A stretch of 64,000 nucleotides of DNA, taken from positions 4,589 to 68,588 of the forward strand of contig JBCCLJ010000007.1 in assembly GCA_039026915.1 (NCBI GenBank). The letters run 5' to 3'. The notes below the pieces were generated by a model. It was not told where the DNA came from. It searched no databases and saw only the letters and a list, made by a program, of their open reading frames with translations. Origin of the DNA: JBCCLJ01 sp039026915 (GTDB lineage Bacteria > Acidobacteriota > Thermoanaerobaculia > Multivoradales > Multivoraceae). The position numbers and the translations under genes were made by a program. Shown piece by piece: positions 17,567-25,852 of the stretch; the stretch's first letter is position 1; each line of letters starts with the position of its first letter.

Positions 17567-20500
17567 TCGAACGGGCCTTCCTTCCAGTTCTTGCTGATGA
17601 CGCAGATCGGAACCGGAGCGATGAACTCGATGCCCGTATCGGCGCGCACCGCGTTGATGTTCACCGTCTGCGAGGTGAAGCGGCAGTTGTCCGGCAGGAA
17701 GCTCTTGAGCTCGTCGCGGATCCGCTCCAGGTCGCTCGTCAGATCACCCGCCGTCGAGCCTGCGGTCGAGTTGCCGGAGCTGACCTCGGTGAAGGGGTTC
17801 GAGAACACCGGCTGGTCGGTCTCGCGGTAGCGAGTCGTCTGACCGGTGAGCGAGTCTTCCTGGAGGCCGTTGCCGCTCGGAGTGAAGAAGGTGTAGACCT
17901 GACCGAAGCCCGAGCGCTGGCAGATGCCGGCTGAGGCCGCAGTGTCCGGAATGAAGGTGCTGAACGCGGTCACTCCAGAGAGCGCAAAGGCGCGGGTGAC
18001 GACCTTCTCACCCGGATCCAGCGTGATCACGTAGCCGTTCTGGTTGCCGGTGCTCGGCGTCAGGAGGACGTTGCCACCGGTGGACGGAGCCTCGGCGTCG
18101 ATGATCTCGTAGTTGGTCTCGTCGAAGCCCGTCGCCATCGTGAAGCCGTCGTCGAGGAGGACGTAGAAGCGGCCTTCCTGAGTGGCCACCGTGGTGTTCC
18201 ACATGTCCTCGCGATCTCCCGTGCCGAAGGCCAGAGCGTAGCGGCCCAGGTCGCCGACGAAGAGAACGGAGGGCGGGAAGAAGACCGGGCGGCCGCCGGT
18301 GTCGAAGATGGCAAACGGGTCGAGCGAGGGGTCCTGCAGCAGCGGGTCGCCGCCGGGTCCACTGGTCAGTGCCGTCGGCGTCGAAAGGTCGACCTTGTAC
18401 ATGAAGCCGCCCACCGTCCCGATGTAGATCGTGTCGATCAGCGCGTCACCGTCGGTGTCGACGGCGGCCGGCTCAGAGGGAGCCGCGCTGTCCAGCTGCC
18501 GCTTGTAGATGTGCTTGCCCGTTTCGACGTCGACGATGTAGAGGTGTCGTCCCAGACTGGAGTCATCGGGATCGATGCCACCCCCGAAGACAGCGACGTA
18601 CTTGACGACCGGGTTGCCGCTCGAGTCGAGGACTTCGATCCGCCCGGTGTTGGGCAGCGACCACGTGTTGCCGAGGTCGCTGTCGGTGTACTCCCAGAGC
18701 GTACGGCCGTAGCGGTTCGGGCCACAGCTCGTCGTGCTGTAGCTGCCGGTGATGCAGCTCGGCACGTAGTTGGAGCTCGTCGGAACCTGCTCGCCGTTGA
18801 TCGTCGTGAGCTGATCGGGCTGCGTGACGTCGAGGGCGTAGTAGCTGTTGCCGCCCTCGCGCAGTCCACCGATCAGAACCGATCGCCACTCGCGGTCACC
18901 GTCGGTCGGCGAGCCCGTGTGGAAGGGATCCATGTAGAAGTCGTCGATGCGCACCGGACCGTCCACGGAGAACTCGTGGCGGCTCGAATTGAACCTCATG
19001 TCGTAGAGGCGCGACAGCTCTTCCCGCGGCACGTACGCGAAGAGCTCGCGCCCCGTGCCGATGCCGAAGGTGCCTTCCTGCTGGCCGCCGACGACGCTGC
19101 TCTGAAAGCGACCCGCGTCGAAGGCATGCAGCATGCCGTCGTTGGCGCCGGCGAAGACGACCTGGCGGCGGTAGCGGTGCTTCTCGAAGAAGCAGCGGTA
19201 GCCCTGGTCGCTGACCGAACAGTCGGCGTTCGATCCTGCGGGAAGGTTGGAGGCGAGGTACTCCGGACGCACGGGCTGCCCGAGCTGTACCGGATCACTG
19301 TGGAAGAGGTCTCCGAGGATGAACTCGAAGGGCACGCCGGCGGCGTCGGTCGCCATCTTGCGCACGACGACGTCGCGCATGACCAGGGCCGCTTCGGTGC
19401 GGGCGGCGAGCTCGGAGGCGGTGTCATTCGCGGTGAAGGTGATGCCCATGGCCGTCCACAGGTCGCGCTCCTGGTTGATGTTCGAGTGGGGCAGCAGGCG
19501 GCGGTTCGGGTAGCCCACGCGGTCGCCACCGTTGCGCCTGCGGTCGCCGTACAGGATGCGTCGCTGGTTCTGGCCGTTACCGACGCGCAGCAGGCTGCCG
19601 TTGACGACCGTGGGATCGGCTTCGATCGCCATGTCGTTCCAGGAGGCCGTCGACGAGTCGTCCGGGGGCGCCTGCGGCAGCATGGCAGCACCGGCTTCCC
19701 AGGCGAGACAGGAGGTTGGGTCGGAGCCGCTGCAGGTGGCGTTGTAGTTCGGAACGAAGTCGCCGGCCGAGTTCAGTACGGTCGGCAGCGGCCGGATGAA
19801 GTGTGCGAGCTCGCCGGGCCAACGGTTCGTTCCGTCCTGCGGCGTGAAGCTGGTCAGAAAGATCGAGTCCTCCGACTCGACCTGAGCTGCCGGAACGGCG
19901 GCCGAGGCGAAACTTGCCTGTGCCGACTGCAGCGAGTCGAAGATGTTGGAAAGCACGTTGACCAGCTCCGCCTTCGTCTGAGCGATGACGACGCCGTTCG
20001 AAGCCGCGGGTGGAGTTCCGGTGATCGTCGCGGGGTCGTATCCCAGGCAGAAGTTGAAGCCGACGACGTTGCCGGTCGTCTGGTCGAAGTCGTTGAAGTC
20101 GTTGCAGTCAGCGCCGTTCGTTGCGTCGCCCATGTTGGGCAGGCCGCGGCCGGCGAACTTCGGGTTGGTCGCGGGGGAGAGACCGTCGCGGTCCAGACCG
20201 CCGGTGCCGCCGTTGTTGGCGATCGCCTGCAGCGAGCCGGCGGTGACGCCAGCACCGAAGCCGACGACGAAGGTCTTGACGCCGCGGCCGTAGAGACCGT
20301 CGGCGGCGGTCCCGGGGTTGCCACCACAGGTTTCGGCGCCGTCCGAGAGGAGAATGACGAACTTCTCGCGACACTGGAAGTCGGAGTCGCCGGTGTTGAC
20401 GTCAGCGGCGAAGGGCTCCCACTCGTCGAACCAGGCGCTCGTTGCGTTGAGCATGCCGGCGAGCGGCGTGAAGATGCCGATGAAGACCGGCGGGCTGTCG

Positions 20501-21786
20501 ACGTACGGAGCGCGCAGCGCGAGCGTGCCCGAGACGGGCTCCTGCTCGAAGTAGTAGGCAGCGCGGAGAATCGGCAGCGGCTCGCCCGCCTCGAAGCCGG
20601 GGTAGAGCCCGGCCGCCTTGTCTGCCGCCGTCACGACGTAGGCCTCGACCGGCTGCCCCGTGACCGGGTCCGGTCGCGTGTTCGGTGCCAGGCGATAGAG
20701 GATCTCGTTCTTGGAGCTGTGCTCGAAGCCCGCGGTCGGGAAGGGCTGCGGATAGCCCCGCCAGTCCCAGGGGATGACGTCGCCACGGTCGAAGGCGCCG
20801 TCGGTGGGATCGCGGTTGAACGGGTCAGCCTCCGTCGGATAGGCGAACTGGCCTTCGGAGGAGTTCGTACCGGTCGCGTTATTCTCGTTGGGCTCCCAGA
20901 GGACCGACTCACCGCAGTCGGAGAAGCGGGTCCAGTCGAGAATCGTGCCGATGCCGCTGTGGTTGTAGCGGCTGAAGTAGTCGAAGGCGACCTGATTGCC
21001 GGCGGCGTCGAGGAACGGCTTGTTGGCCTGCGGGTCGCCGTCGTCGGTGAACGCGGGCACCATGGTGATCGTCGCCGTCTGGTTGCGCGCATTGCCGCCG
21101 GTAGCCAGGGTGCAGTCTGCGTTGATCGCTGTGACGTTGATCTGCAGATCGAACGTGGGGTCGCCGAGCGTGTTCGCCGGCAGGCCCGTGAAGCGAACCC
21201 TCAGGCGCTGACCGTTGCCGTTGATGTTGTTCGTGTAGATCGTCGTGGTGACGGTGCCGTCGTGATCGAGCTTGGGGAACGCGTTGAGGCGACCGCGGTT
21301 GTTGGTGGGGTTGTTGCACCAGCGGTAGTCCGCGTTGTCGCCGTCGACGACCCAGCGCCCGAAGGACACGTTGTCCGTCTCGAGGGGCCACTGCAGGACG
21401 TCCCACCAGCCCGGATTCGCCTGTCCCGTCGCCCGTCGGTAGAGATAGTGCTTGCGGTCCGCTTCCGACCCGGGCTGCGGAAAGTGCGCGAAGCCGAGAC
21501 GGATGCGGTCGTCGAGCCCTCGGACCACGTCGTAGACCGCGGCCTTCGCCTGATAGAAGCGCGCTCCCGGGTTTGCCTGATCGCCCAGAGCGATCGTGCC
21601 GTTGAGCTGCGCGTTCATGGAGCCGGACGTGTCCAGCAGCATCATCACGTAGGGGCTCTCGGCAGCGGCCTGGAAGAGGTCGCGGTCGTCGGCTGCGGCT
21701 GGTGCAGCGGCGAGCGCCGCGACGCTCAGGGCGAGCGCGGCGCCGAGGACACGGCGGGCGTTGGAGATGGAGAGTAGGGACTTCAT
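17563..21786 (-). CDS. pilY1: PilY1-like type IV pilus tip adhesin/assembly protein
   Basis: A 1407-residue exported protein with a signal peptide of about 32 residues. A von Willebrand A-like domain starts at about 46 with the metal site D52-T-S54-G-S56, and a later segment reads REKFVILLSDGAETCGGNPG. The C-terminal half is a PilY1-type beta-propeller (QVVFAGANDGMLHAFDAGRF, SVLIGGLREGGNSYYALDV, and a likely calcium loop DPDDSSLGRHLYIVDVETG). PilY1 proteins cap type IV pili, bind calcium, affect retraction and mediate adhesion. The ATG has GGAGG eight bases upstream. It sits between two related FxLYD-like proteins at the end of the minor-pilin operon. Confidence 0.92.
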   Translation of the reverse strand: MKSLLSISNARRVLGAALALSVAALAAAPAAADDRDLFQAAAESPYVMMLLDTSGSMNAQLNGTIALGDQANPGARFYQAKAAVYDVVRGLDDRIRLGFAHFPQPGSEADRKHYLYRRATGQANPGWWDVLQWPLETDNVSFGRWVVDGDNADYRWCNNPTNNRGRLNAFPKLDHDGTVTTTIYTNNINGNGQRLRVRFTGLPANTLGDPTFDLQINVTAINADCTLATGGNARNQTATITMVPAFTDDGDPQANKPFLDAAGNQVAFDYFSRYNHSGIGTILDWTRFSDCGESVLWEPNENNATGTNSSEGQFAYPTEADPFNRDPTDGAFDRGDVIPWDWRGYPQPFPTAGFEHSSKNEILYRLAPNTRPDPVTGQPVEAYVVTAADKAAGLYPGFEAGEPLPILRAAYYFEQEPVSGTLALRAPYVDSPPVFIGIFTPLAGMLNATSAWFDEWEPFAADVNTGDSDFQCREKFVILLSDGAETCGGNPGTAADGLYGRGVKTFVVGFGAGVTAGSLQAIANNGGTGGLDRDGLSPATNPKFAGRGLPNMGDATNGADCNDFNDFDQTTGNVVGFNFCLGYDPATITGTPPAASNGVVIAQTKAELVNVLSNIFDSLQSAQASFASAAVPAAQVESEDSIFLTSFTPQDGTNRWPGELAHFIRPLPTVLNSAGDFVPNYNATCSGSDPTSCLAWEAGAAMLPQAPPDDSSTASWNDMAIEADPTVVNGSLLRVGNGQNQRRILYGDRRRNGGDRVGYPNRRLLPHSNINQERDLWTAMGITFTANDTASELAARTEAALVMRDVVVRKMATDAAGVPFEFILGDLFHSDPVQLGQPVRPEYLASNLPAGSNADCSVSDQGYRCFFEKHRYRRQVVFAGANDGMLHAFDAGRFQSSVVGGQQEGTFGIGTGRELFAYVPREELSRLYDMRFNSSRHEFSVDGPVRIDDFYMDPFHTGSPTDGDREWRSVLIGGLREGGNSYYALDVTQPDQLTTINGEQVPTSSNYVPSCITGSYSTTSCGPNRYGRTLWEYTDSDLGNTWSLPNTGRIEVLDSSGNPVVKYVAVFGGGIDPDDSSLGRHLYIVDVETGKHIYKRQLDSAAPSEPAAVDTDGDALIDTIYIGTVGGFMYKVDLSTPTALTSGPGGDPLLQDPSLDPFAIFDTGGRPVFFPPSVLFVGDLGRYALAFGTGDREDMWNTTVATQEGRFYVLLDDGFTMATGFDETNYEIIDAEAPSTGGNVLLTPSTGNQNGYVITLDPGEKVVTRAFALSGVTAFSTFIPDTAASAGICQRSGFGQVYTFFTPSGNGLQEDSLTGQTTRYRETDQPVFSNPFTEVSSGNSTAGSTAGDLTSDLERIRDELKSFLPDNCRFTSQTVNINAVRADTGIEFIAPVPICVISKNWKEGPFE

Positions 21787-21827
21787 GGGCTAAACCTCCA
21801 GGGCGTGCTGCCCGGGATCAGAGAACT

Positions 21828-22571
21828 TCAGCCGGCGTTCGGCGGAAGGGAATCGGACTCGGCTTCGGACGACTCTTCGTCGTCGCCGTCAGGACTCGGC
21901 GGGGTGTCTTCACCCTCGCCCTTGAGGAACTTGTAGGTCACGTCGAACTCGATGTTCGAATAGGCGTAGACGTCGGGGAAGGCGACCTCGAAGGTCTGCG
22001 TCTCGAGGGGTCCGACCGAAGCGGCGGGCATCTTGCCGCGCGCCGTTTCGAGCAGGCTCCCTTCGGCGTCGTAGAGCGTCGCCTGCACTTCGACCAGCAC
22101 CGCAAAATTCTCCGTCGGGTTCTGCAGCGTGCCGCCGAACTTCAGGCCACCGAGGCCGGCTTCCGTCTCCTGCCACGAAGCGATGCTGAGTTTCTCGGCG
22201 GCGGTGACGGCTTCGTCCGAGGTGCCGTCGGTGTCGGCGCTGTCGACGCGTCGGGCTCTGGCGACGTTCGAGTTGTTCAACACGAGCGCCGGCTCGCGCC
22301 GGGGTCGCTCGGCGGCGGGCTCCGGCTTCGCCTGAGGCGGTGCTGGGCGGTTGGCCGCCTCGCTGGCCTCGACGTCGACCTGCGACAGCCGGATCGAGGA
22401 CAGGGCGCCGTTGGTTCCGGTGAACAGGACACGCGAGCCTTCGATCTTCCACGCTCCCCGCGTTTCGATGCGCTCACCGGTCTCGAGCACGATCCAGTCG
22501 CCGAAGGCGGAGCTGGGGGCGAGCGCAGCGAGGCCCGAGAGGGTCAGCGCGAGGAGTGTCTTTCGGTTCAT
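21828..22571 (-). CDS. Secreted protein with FxLYD-like C-terminal domain, PilY1-associated (copy 1)
   Basis: A 247-residue protein with a signal peptide (about 1-24, LALTLSGLAALAPSSAFG), a small beta domain (WIVLETGERIETRGAWKIEG then VLFTGTNGALSSIRLSQV), a linker, and a C-terminal beta-sandwich with KFGGTLQNPTENFAVLVEVQ and DVYAYSNIEFDVTYKFL. The domain order and spacing match the protein at 16781-17566. An acidic tail ends the chain (about 225-247). It lies 41 bases before pilY1 and 11 bases after the PilX-like gene. The N-terminal motif is reminiscent of small domains that read G-E-x-I-x-x-x-G; no function is known to me. Confidence 0.8.
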   Translation of the reverse strand: MNRKTLLALTLSGLAALAPSSAFGDWIVLETGERIETRGAWKIEGSRVLFTGTNGALSSIRLSQVDVEASEAANRPAPPQAKPEPAAERPRREPALVLNNSNVARARRVDSADTDGTSDEAVTAAEKLSIASWQETEAGLGGLKFGGTLQNPTENFAVLVEVQATLYDAEGSLLETARGKMPAASVGPLETQTFEVAFPDVYAYSNIEFDVTYKFLKGEGEDTPPSPDGDDEESSEAESDSLPPNAG

Positions 22572-22582
22572 GGCGAATGACC

Positions 22583-23152
22583 TCAGAACTTGATCTTGGA
22601 GACCTGGTTGGCCGCCACGGCGTACTGGTTCGTCGTCTTGCCCCAGGGCTGCATTTCGAGCATCACGGTGACGTCCTTGCGGGCGAGCGGAATGTCGTTC
22701 GCTCCACCGCCAGCCCCGACGGCCGATGACGTGCGCGTCGCGCGCGCCGTGACCGCGTGGTTGATCTCGAAGAAGTCCGAGTCCTGGTTGATCTGGCAGA
22801 GGTTGCAGGGCGCATCGAGGATGGGGACGAAAGGCGTCGTCTCGATGCGATCGTTGACGTCCAGCGCGTCGGTACCCTGGACCTGGATCGTGTCGACGAA
22901 GCTGAGCGTCTGCTCGCGGTAGTCGCCGTTCGCGAGGACCGCGGCGAGGGCCGCGTTGAGCCCCGAGTCCGCGGCGTAGAAGTTGCGCTGGATGCTGCGC
23001 TCCTGCGAGCCGACGAGCAACTCGGTCTGCGAGACCAGGGAGAGCCCGAGTCCGATGACGGTGAGAGCAAACATCACCATCAGAGTGATGATGTAGGCGC
23101 TGCCTTCTTCGCGGCGAGCGGCTTGCACCGAACGCTGATTTCGAGTCTTCAT
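22583..23152 (-). CDS. PilX-type minor pilin
   Basis: A 189-residue protein with a short basic leader (MKTRNQRSVQAARREEG) followed by the hydrophobic helix SAYIITLMVMFALTVIGLGL, in the manner of PilX N-terminal domains, which lack the Glu5 of major pilins. The segment AADSGLNAALAAVLANGDYR is a common PilX feature. PilX-class subunits belong to the pilus priming complex with PilV, PilW and PilY1. The ATG at 23152 is preferred over one at 23182, because the leader then has the usual length. It lies between the PilW-like and FxLYD-like genes. Confidence 0.8.
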   Translation of the reverse strand: MKTRNQRSVQAARREEGSAYIITLMVMFALTVIGLGLSLVSQTELLVGSQERSIQRNFYAADSGLNAALAAVLANGDYREQTLSFVDTIQVQGTDALDVNDRIETTPFVPILDAPCNLCQINQDSDFFEINHAVTARATRTSSAVGAGGGANDIPLARKDVTVMLEMQPWGKTTNQYAVAANQVSKIKF

Positions 23153-23196
23153 GAAGGTGAATCCTTGGGAAGTGCGATGCATGGTTCGGTATCGCT

Positions 23197-24450
23197 TCAG
23201 CCGATGTTGCGGAGGTCGACGACGGTCTGCAGAGTCCGGCGACGATGAGCTCGATCGTTCTGATCCTGCTCGTTGGTCGGTTCGGCCGGTTCGCTGTAGT
23301 CGCGGTTCTCGAGGGTCGTCAGCGGTGCCGACATGTAGCCTGCGTCGGGCCGGTCGGTGCGCGTCAGCGTGGAGATGCGCGCCGAGAAGAGGCGGTTGGT
23401 CGCCCAGCCGGCGGTCGTCAGATCGTCGCCCGGGTCGTTGGCCATCCACTCGTCGGCCGTGAGGTCGCTCGGGTCCTCGTCGATGTCGCCGTCGTTGTTC
23501 AGGTCGATGGCGAGTGCGACCTGGAGATCGAGCACGTTGTCGGCGATATCGACGCGCGTGTTGGCGTCGTCCGTGGTGTCGATCGGCGTCGTCGTGCTGC
23601 TCGGAATCACCGGAAAGAAGGTGTTCGTACCCGGGTAGAATTGTGCCCTCGAGAGCTTGCTGGAGAGGCCTCCGGTGACCGACTGGTCGTCGCGGATGTA
23701 GTAGCGATACTCCTCGACGACGCCCGCGAAACCGACGTTCGTCAGGTTGTTCGGAAAGGTGGAGCCGGTCGACGACAGCGGAACGTAGTTGCCCGTGTTG
23801 ATTCCAGCGCCCGTGTTGGCGGTGAAGTTCAGCACGCCCCGAAGGTCTGCCGTTCCGTCGCCGTTGACGTCGGGGTTCGACCAGGAGGCGCCGGTGATCT
23901 CGACCACTCCGTAGATGGCGTCGTTCACCGCGCTGACCAGCATGAGAGCGATCGGCAGATTGCGGTCGAGCATGTCCTTGAGATCGTCGAGCGGCTGAGG
24001 GATGAACATCGACGGGCTCAGGCTGTCGACCTGGAGCGTGCCGGTCTGCGTCGAAGCCGTGTAGGAGAAGGCCGCCGGATTGGCGGAGTCGATCTGCATG
24101 ATCGGCGTCGAGAAGACGCCCCGGACCGTCAGAACGTCGGTGTTCTCTGCCACGTCCTGACCGCCGATCTGAGTGCCGGTCGCCACGTTGTCGGCGATGG
24201 CGATCGAGCTGGCGCGGTTGAGTCCTCCGCGGCCCGCCATACGGGTCAGACGTGCAACGGTGTTCTGCGCTACGCGCTGCGACTGCTGCAGGTCGGCGAT
24301 TTCCGTCTGCACGCGCGAGACGCGCCCGTTGACGTCGAAGAGAAGGAGAGCGAGAACGAGAACTTCCGCCATGATCGCGCTCGCAATGACGAGCTCGACG
24401 AGGGTGAAGCCTTCTTCGGAGGCCTGCTGCTGGATCGGTTGTGCGTTCAT
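23197..24450 (-). CDS. PilW-type minor pilin
   Basis: A 417-residue type IV pilin-like protein. The class III leader ends at G14 before FTLVELVIASAIMAEV, with Glu at mature position 5. The large C-terminal part includes Asp-rich segments such as ALAIDLNNDGDIDEDPSDL, which looks like an EF-hand-type calcium loop. PilW-class proteins help prime pilus assembly. ATG 24450 gives a 14-residue leader. An in-frame ATG at 24504 would add 18 residues and overlap the pilV stop by one base (TGATG), so coupled initiation there is also possible. Confidence 0.82.
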   Translation of the reverse strand: MNAQPIQQQASEEGFTLVELVIASAIMAEVLVLALLLFDVNGRVSRVQTEIADLQQSQRVAQNTVARLTRMAGRGGLNRASSIAIADNVATGTQIGGQDVAENTDVLTVRGVFSTPIMQIDSANPAAFSYTASTQTGTLQVDSLSPSMFIPQPLDDLKDMLDRNLPIALMLVSAVNDAIYGVVEITGASWSNPDVNGDGTADLRGVLNFTANTGAGINTGNYVPLSSTGSTFPNNLTNVGFAGVVEEYRYYIRDDQSVTGGLSSKLSRAQFYPGTNTFFPVIPSSTTTPIDTTDDANTRVDIADNVLDLQVALAIDLNNDGDIDEDPSDLTADEWMANDPGDDLTTAGWATNRLFSARISTLTRTDRPDAGYMSAPLTTLENRDYSEPAEPTNEQDQNDRAHRRRTLQTVVDLRNIG

Positions 24451-24503
24451 CTTGGCGTTCTCGGAGTTGTCGTGATTTCGGTCCGGTCGTGCGGTGCCCG
24501 TCA

Positions 24504-25052
24504 TCACAGGGCCTTGTACATGCGCAGGGTGACCTGCTTGCCGGGGCTCATGCCCGAGGGGGGAGCTCCGACCTGGACCTCGATCTCCTTGAGGTGCACG
24601 GCCTGCGGATCGGCGCTGGCGTCGAGGAGCTCGGATGCATCCAAGACGCCGTCGGCGAGCGCGTTCATGCTGAACTGCCGCACCGTGACCGTGCGCTCGA
24701 AGGTGTCGATCTCGGTGCTCGGAAAGCTGCTGACGTCGTACCAGCGCTTCGAGTCCTTGGACCACTTCTCGTTGCGTACGAGTTCGTTGCCGGCGATCAG
24801 TGTCAGGGCCGGGTCATTCGCAGGCAGCTGGATCATGCGCTCGAGCTCGGAGCGGGCGAGGTTCGTCGCCTCGGTTGCCTGCTTGCCCTGCAGATTGTTG
24901 GTGATCGAACGCGTGAACATCGGCAGAATGCCGACGCTGACGATGAGCAGCAGCGCGGCGGCGATGAGCACCTCGATCAGGGAAAAACCGGAGGGTTCTC
25001 GGTCGAAGAGCGGGCTTTCGGAGCGCGGGCGTGTCGGGGATGGAGCGAGCAT
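24504..25052 (-). CDS. PilV-type minor pilin
   Basis: A 182-residue pilin-like protein. A 22-residue leader ends in SG before FSLIEVLIAAALLLIVSVGI, with Glu5. After the helix comes the PilV-typical stretch NNLQGKQATEATNLARSELE. The start ATG at 25052 overlaps the stop of the fimT-type gene by one base (TGATG), which means tight translational coupling. The PilW-type gene follows. It is thought to act in the minor-pilin complex beneath PilY1. Confidence 0.83.
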   Translation of the reverse strand: MLAPSPTRPRSESPLFDREPSGFSLIEVLIAAALLLIVSVGILPMFTRSITNNLQGKQATEATNLARSELERMIQLPANDPALTLIAGNELVRNEKWSKDSKRWYDVSSFPSTEIDTFERTVTVRQFSMNALADGVLDASELLDASADPQAVHLKEIEVQVGAPPSGMSPGKQVTLRMYKAL

Positions 25053-25750
25053 CAGAACCACTTCCAGAGGTTGGCGCCCGAGGTCGCGTCCTTGCCGCGC
25101 GGATAGAAGCCGCTGGTCCCAGATGCGAAGGGCGGAGTGGGGTAGTACTTGCGAACTTCGACGCGCGCCGTGGCGCGAGGCTCGACGCGGATCTCGAAGA
25201 AGTTGCCGCGAGCGTCGGCGATACGGAAAGCGCCGGTCTCTCGGACCGATCCATCGGGCTCGAAGACTGCGACGGGACGGCTCGAGGAGTCCGTATTGAG
25301 GCCGTCGGCGATGTCCGTTCCGTTGGGCGCGGCGTCGGCCGGACCCCAGAACTTGATCGAAGTGGAGTCGTTTCTGCCTTGTGGCAGGCCGCTCTCGGAG
25401 ACCCGGTAGTCGACGGTCCTGGCGACCGCGGTCGCGTTCGGCTGGTAGAGCAGGCCGGCGTCGTCGTCGACGTTGGCGAAGGCGAAGAGTCGGTTGTTCG
25501 TCGTATCGGCGAGCACGACGACGTCGACGCCTCGGCGGATGGCTTCTTGACGCGCCACCTGGAGGACGTTGGTCGACTCGCGTAGGGCCGAAGAAACCTT
25601 CGAGCGCTCCAGCATGAGCAGCAGGTTCGGGATGCCGACGAGAGCGAGTGTGCCGACGATGAGGATGACGATGAGGACTTCGATCAGAGTGAAGCCTTCG
25701 TCAGGATTCGCGGAGCGCGGCGTGGCGGGAGTGGGCAGGGGCACCTTCAT
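25052..25750 (-). CDS. GspH/FimT-type pseudopilin
   Basis: A 232-residue pseudopilin. The leader (19 residues, ending DEG) precedes FTLIEVLIVILIVGTLALVG with Glu5. The GspH/FimT domain follows (LLMLERSKVSSALRESTNVL, then ARQEAIRRGVDVVVLADT). ATG 25750 has AGGAG six bases upstream. It is the first gene of the minor-pilin operon that runs to 16.8 kb. A sigma-54-like element at 25766-25781 is so close that the predicted RNA would have a leader of only about five bases, missing the ribosome-binding site; see findings. Confidence 0.85.
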   Translation of the reverse strand: MKVPLPTPATPRSANPDEGFTLIEVLIVILIVGTLALVGIPNLLLMLERSKVSSALRESTNVLQVARQEAIRRGVDVVVLADTTNNRLFAFANVDDDAGLLYQPNATAVARTVDYRVSESGLPQGRNDSTSIKFWGPADAAPNGTDIADGLNTDSSSRPVAVFEPDGSVRETGAFRIADARGNFFEIRVEPRATARVEVRKYYPTPPFASGTSGFYPRGKDATSGANLWKWF

Positions 25751-25765
25751 GACAGTCTCCTAGTA

Positions 25766-25781
25766 AGCAAGGGCTGTACCA
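25766..25781 (-). promoter_or_regulatory. Candidate sigma-54 promoter of the minor-pilin operon
   Basis: Read on the minus strand, the element is TGGTACAGCCCTTGCT, against the consensus TGGCACGRNNNTTGCW. The GG at -24 and GC at -12 are intact at the right spacing; C4 is T and G7 is A. The predicted start is near 25755, only about five bases before the fimT ATG. That makes the promoter either leaderless or misassigned. Confidence 0.5.
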
Positions 25782-25852
25782 CCGATCGAGGGGCACTCTC
25801 GAGGCTCAGGAGAGCCCTGTTTTCATTGGGTTCAGGCGGTCTGCAGCAGTCG

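Noticed and set aside
18511..21777. Long open frame (about 1090 codons) on the plus strand opposite pilY1
   Set aside because: Codon bias of the GC-rich pilY1 gene keeps the opposite frame open; the translation is Val/Arg/Gly-rich with no recognisable domain or signal, while the minus strand reads a clear PilY1.
25799..25822. Stem GGCTC/GAGCC followed by TTTT on the plus strand as a terminator
   Set aside because: No plus-strand gene ends there, and in the minus direction no T-run follows.
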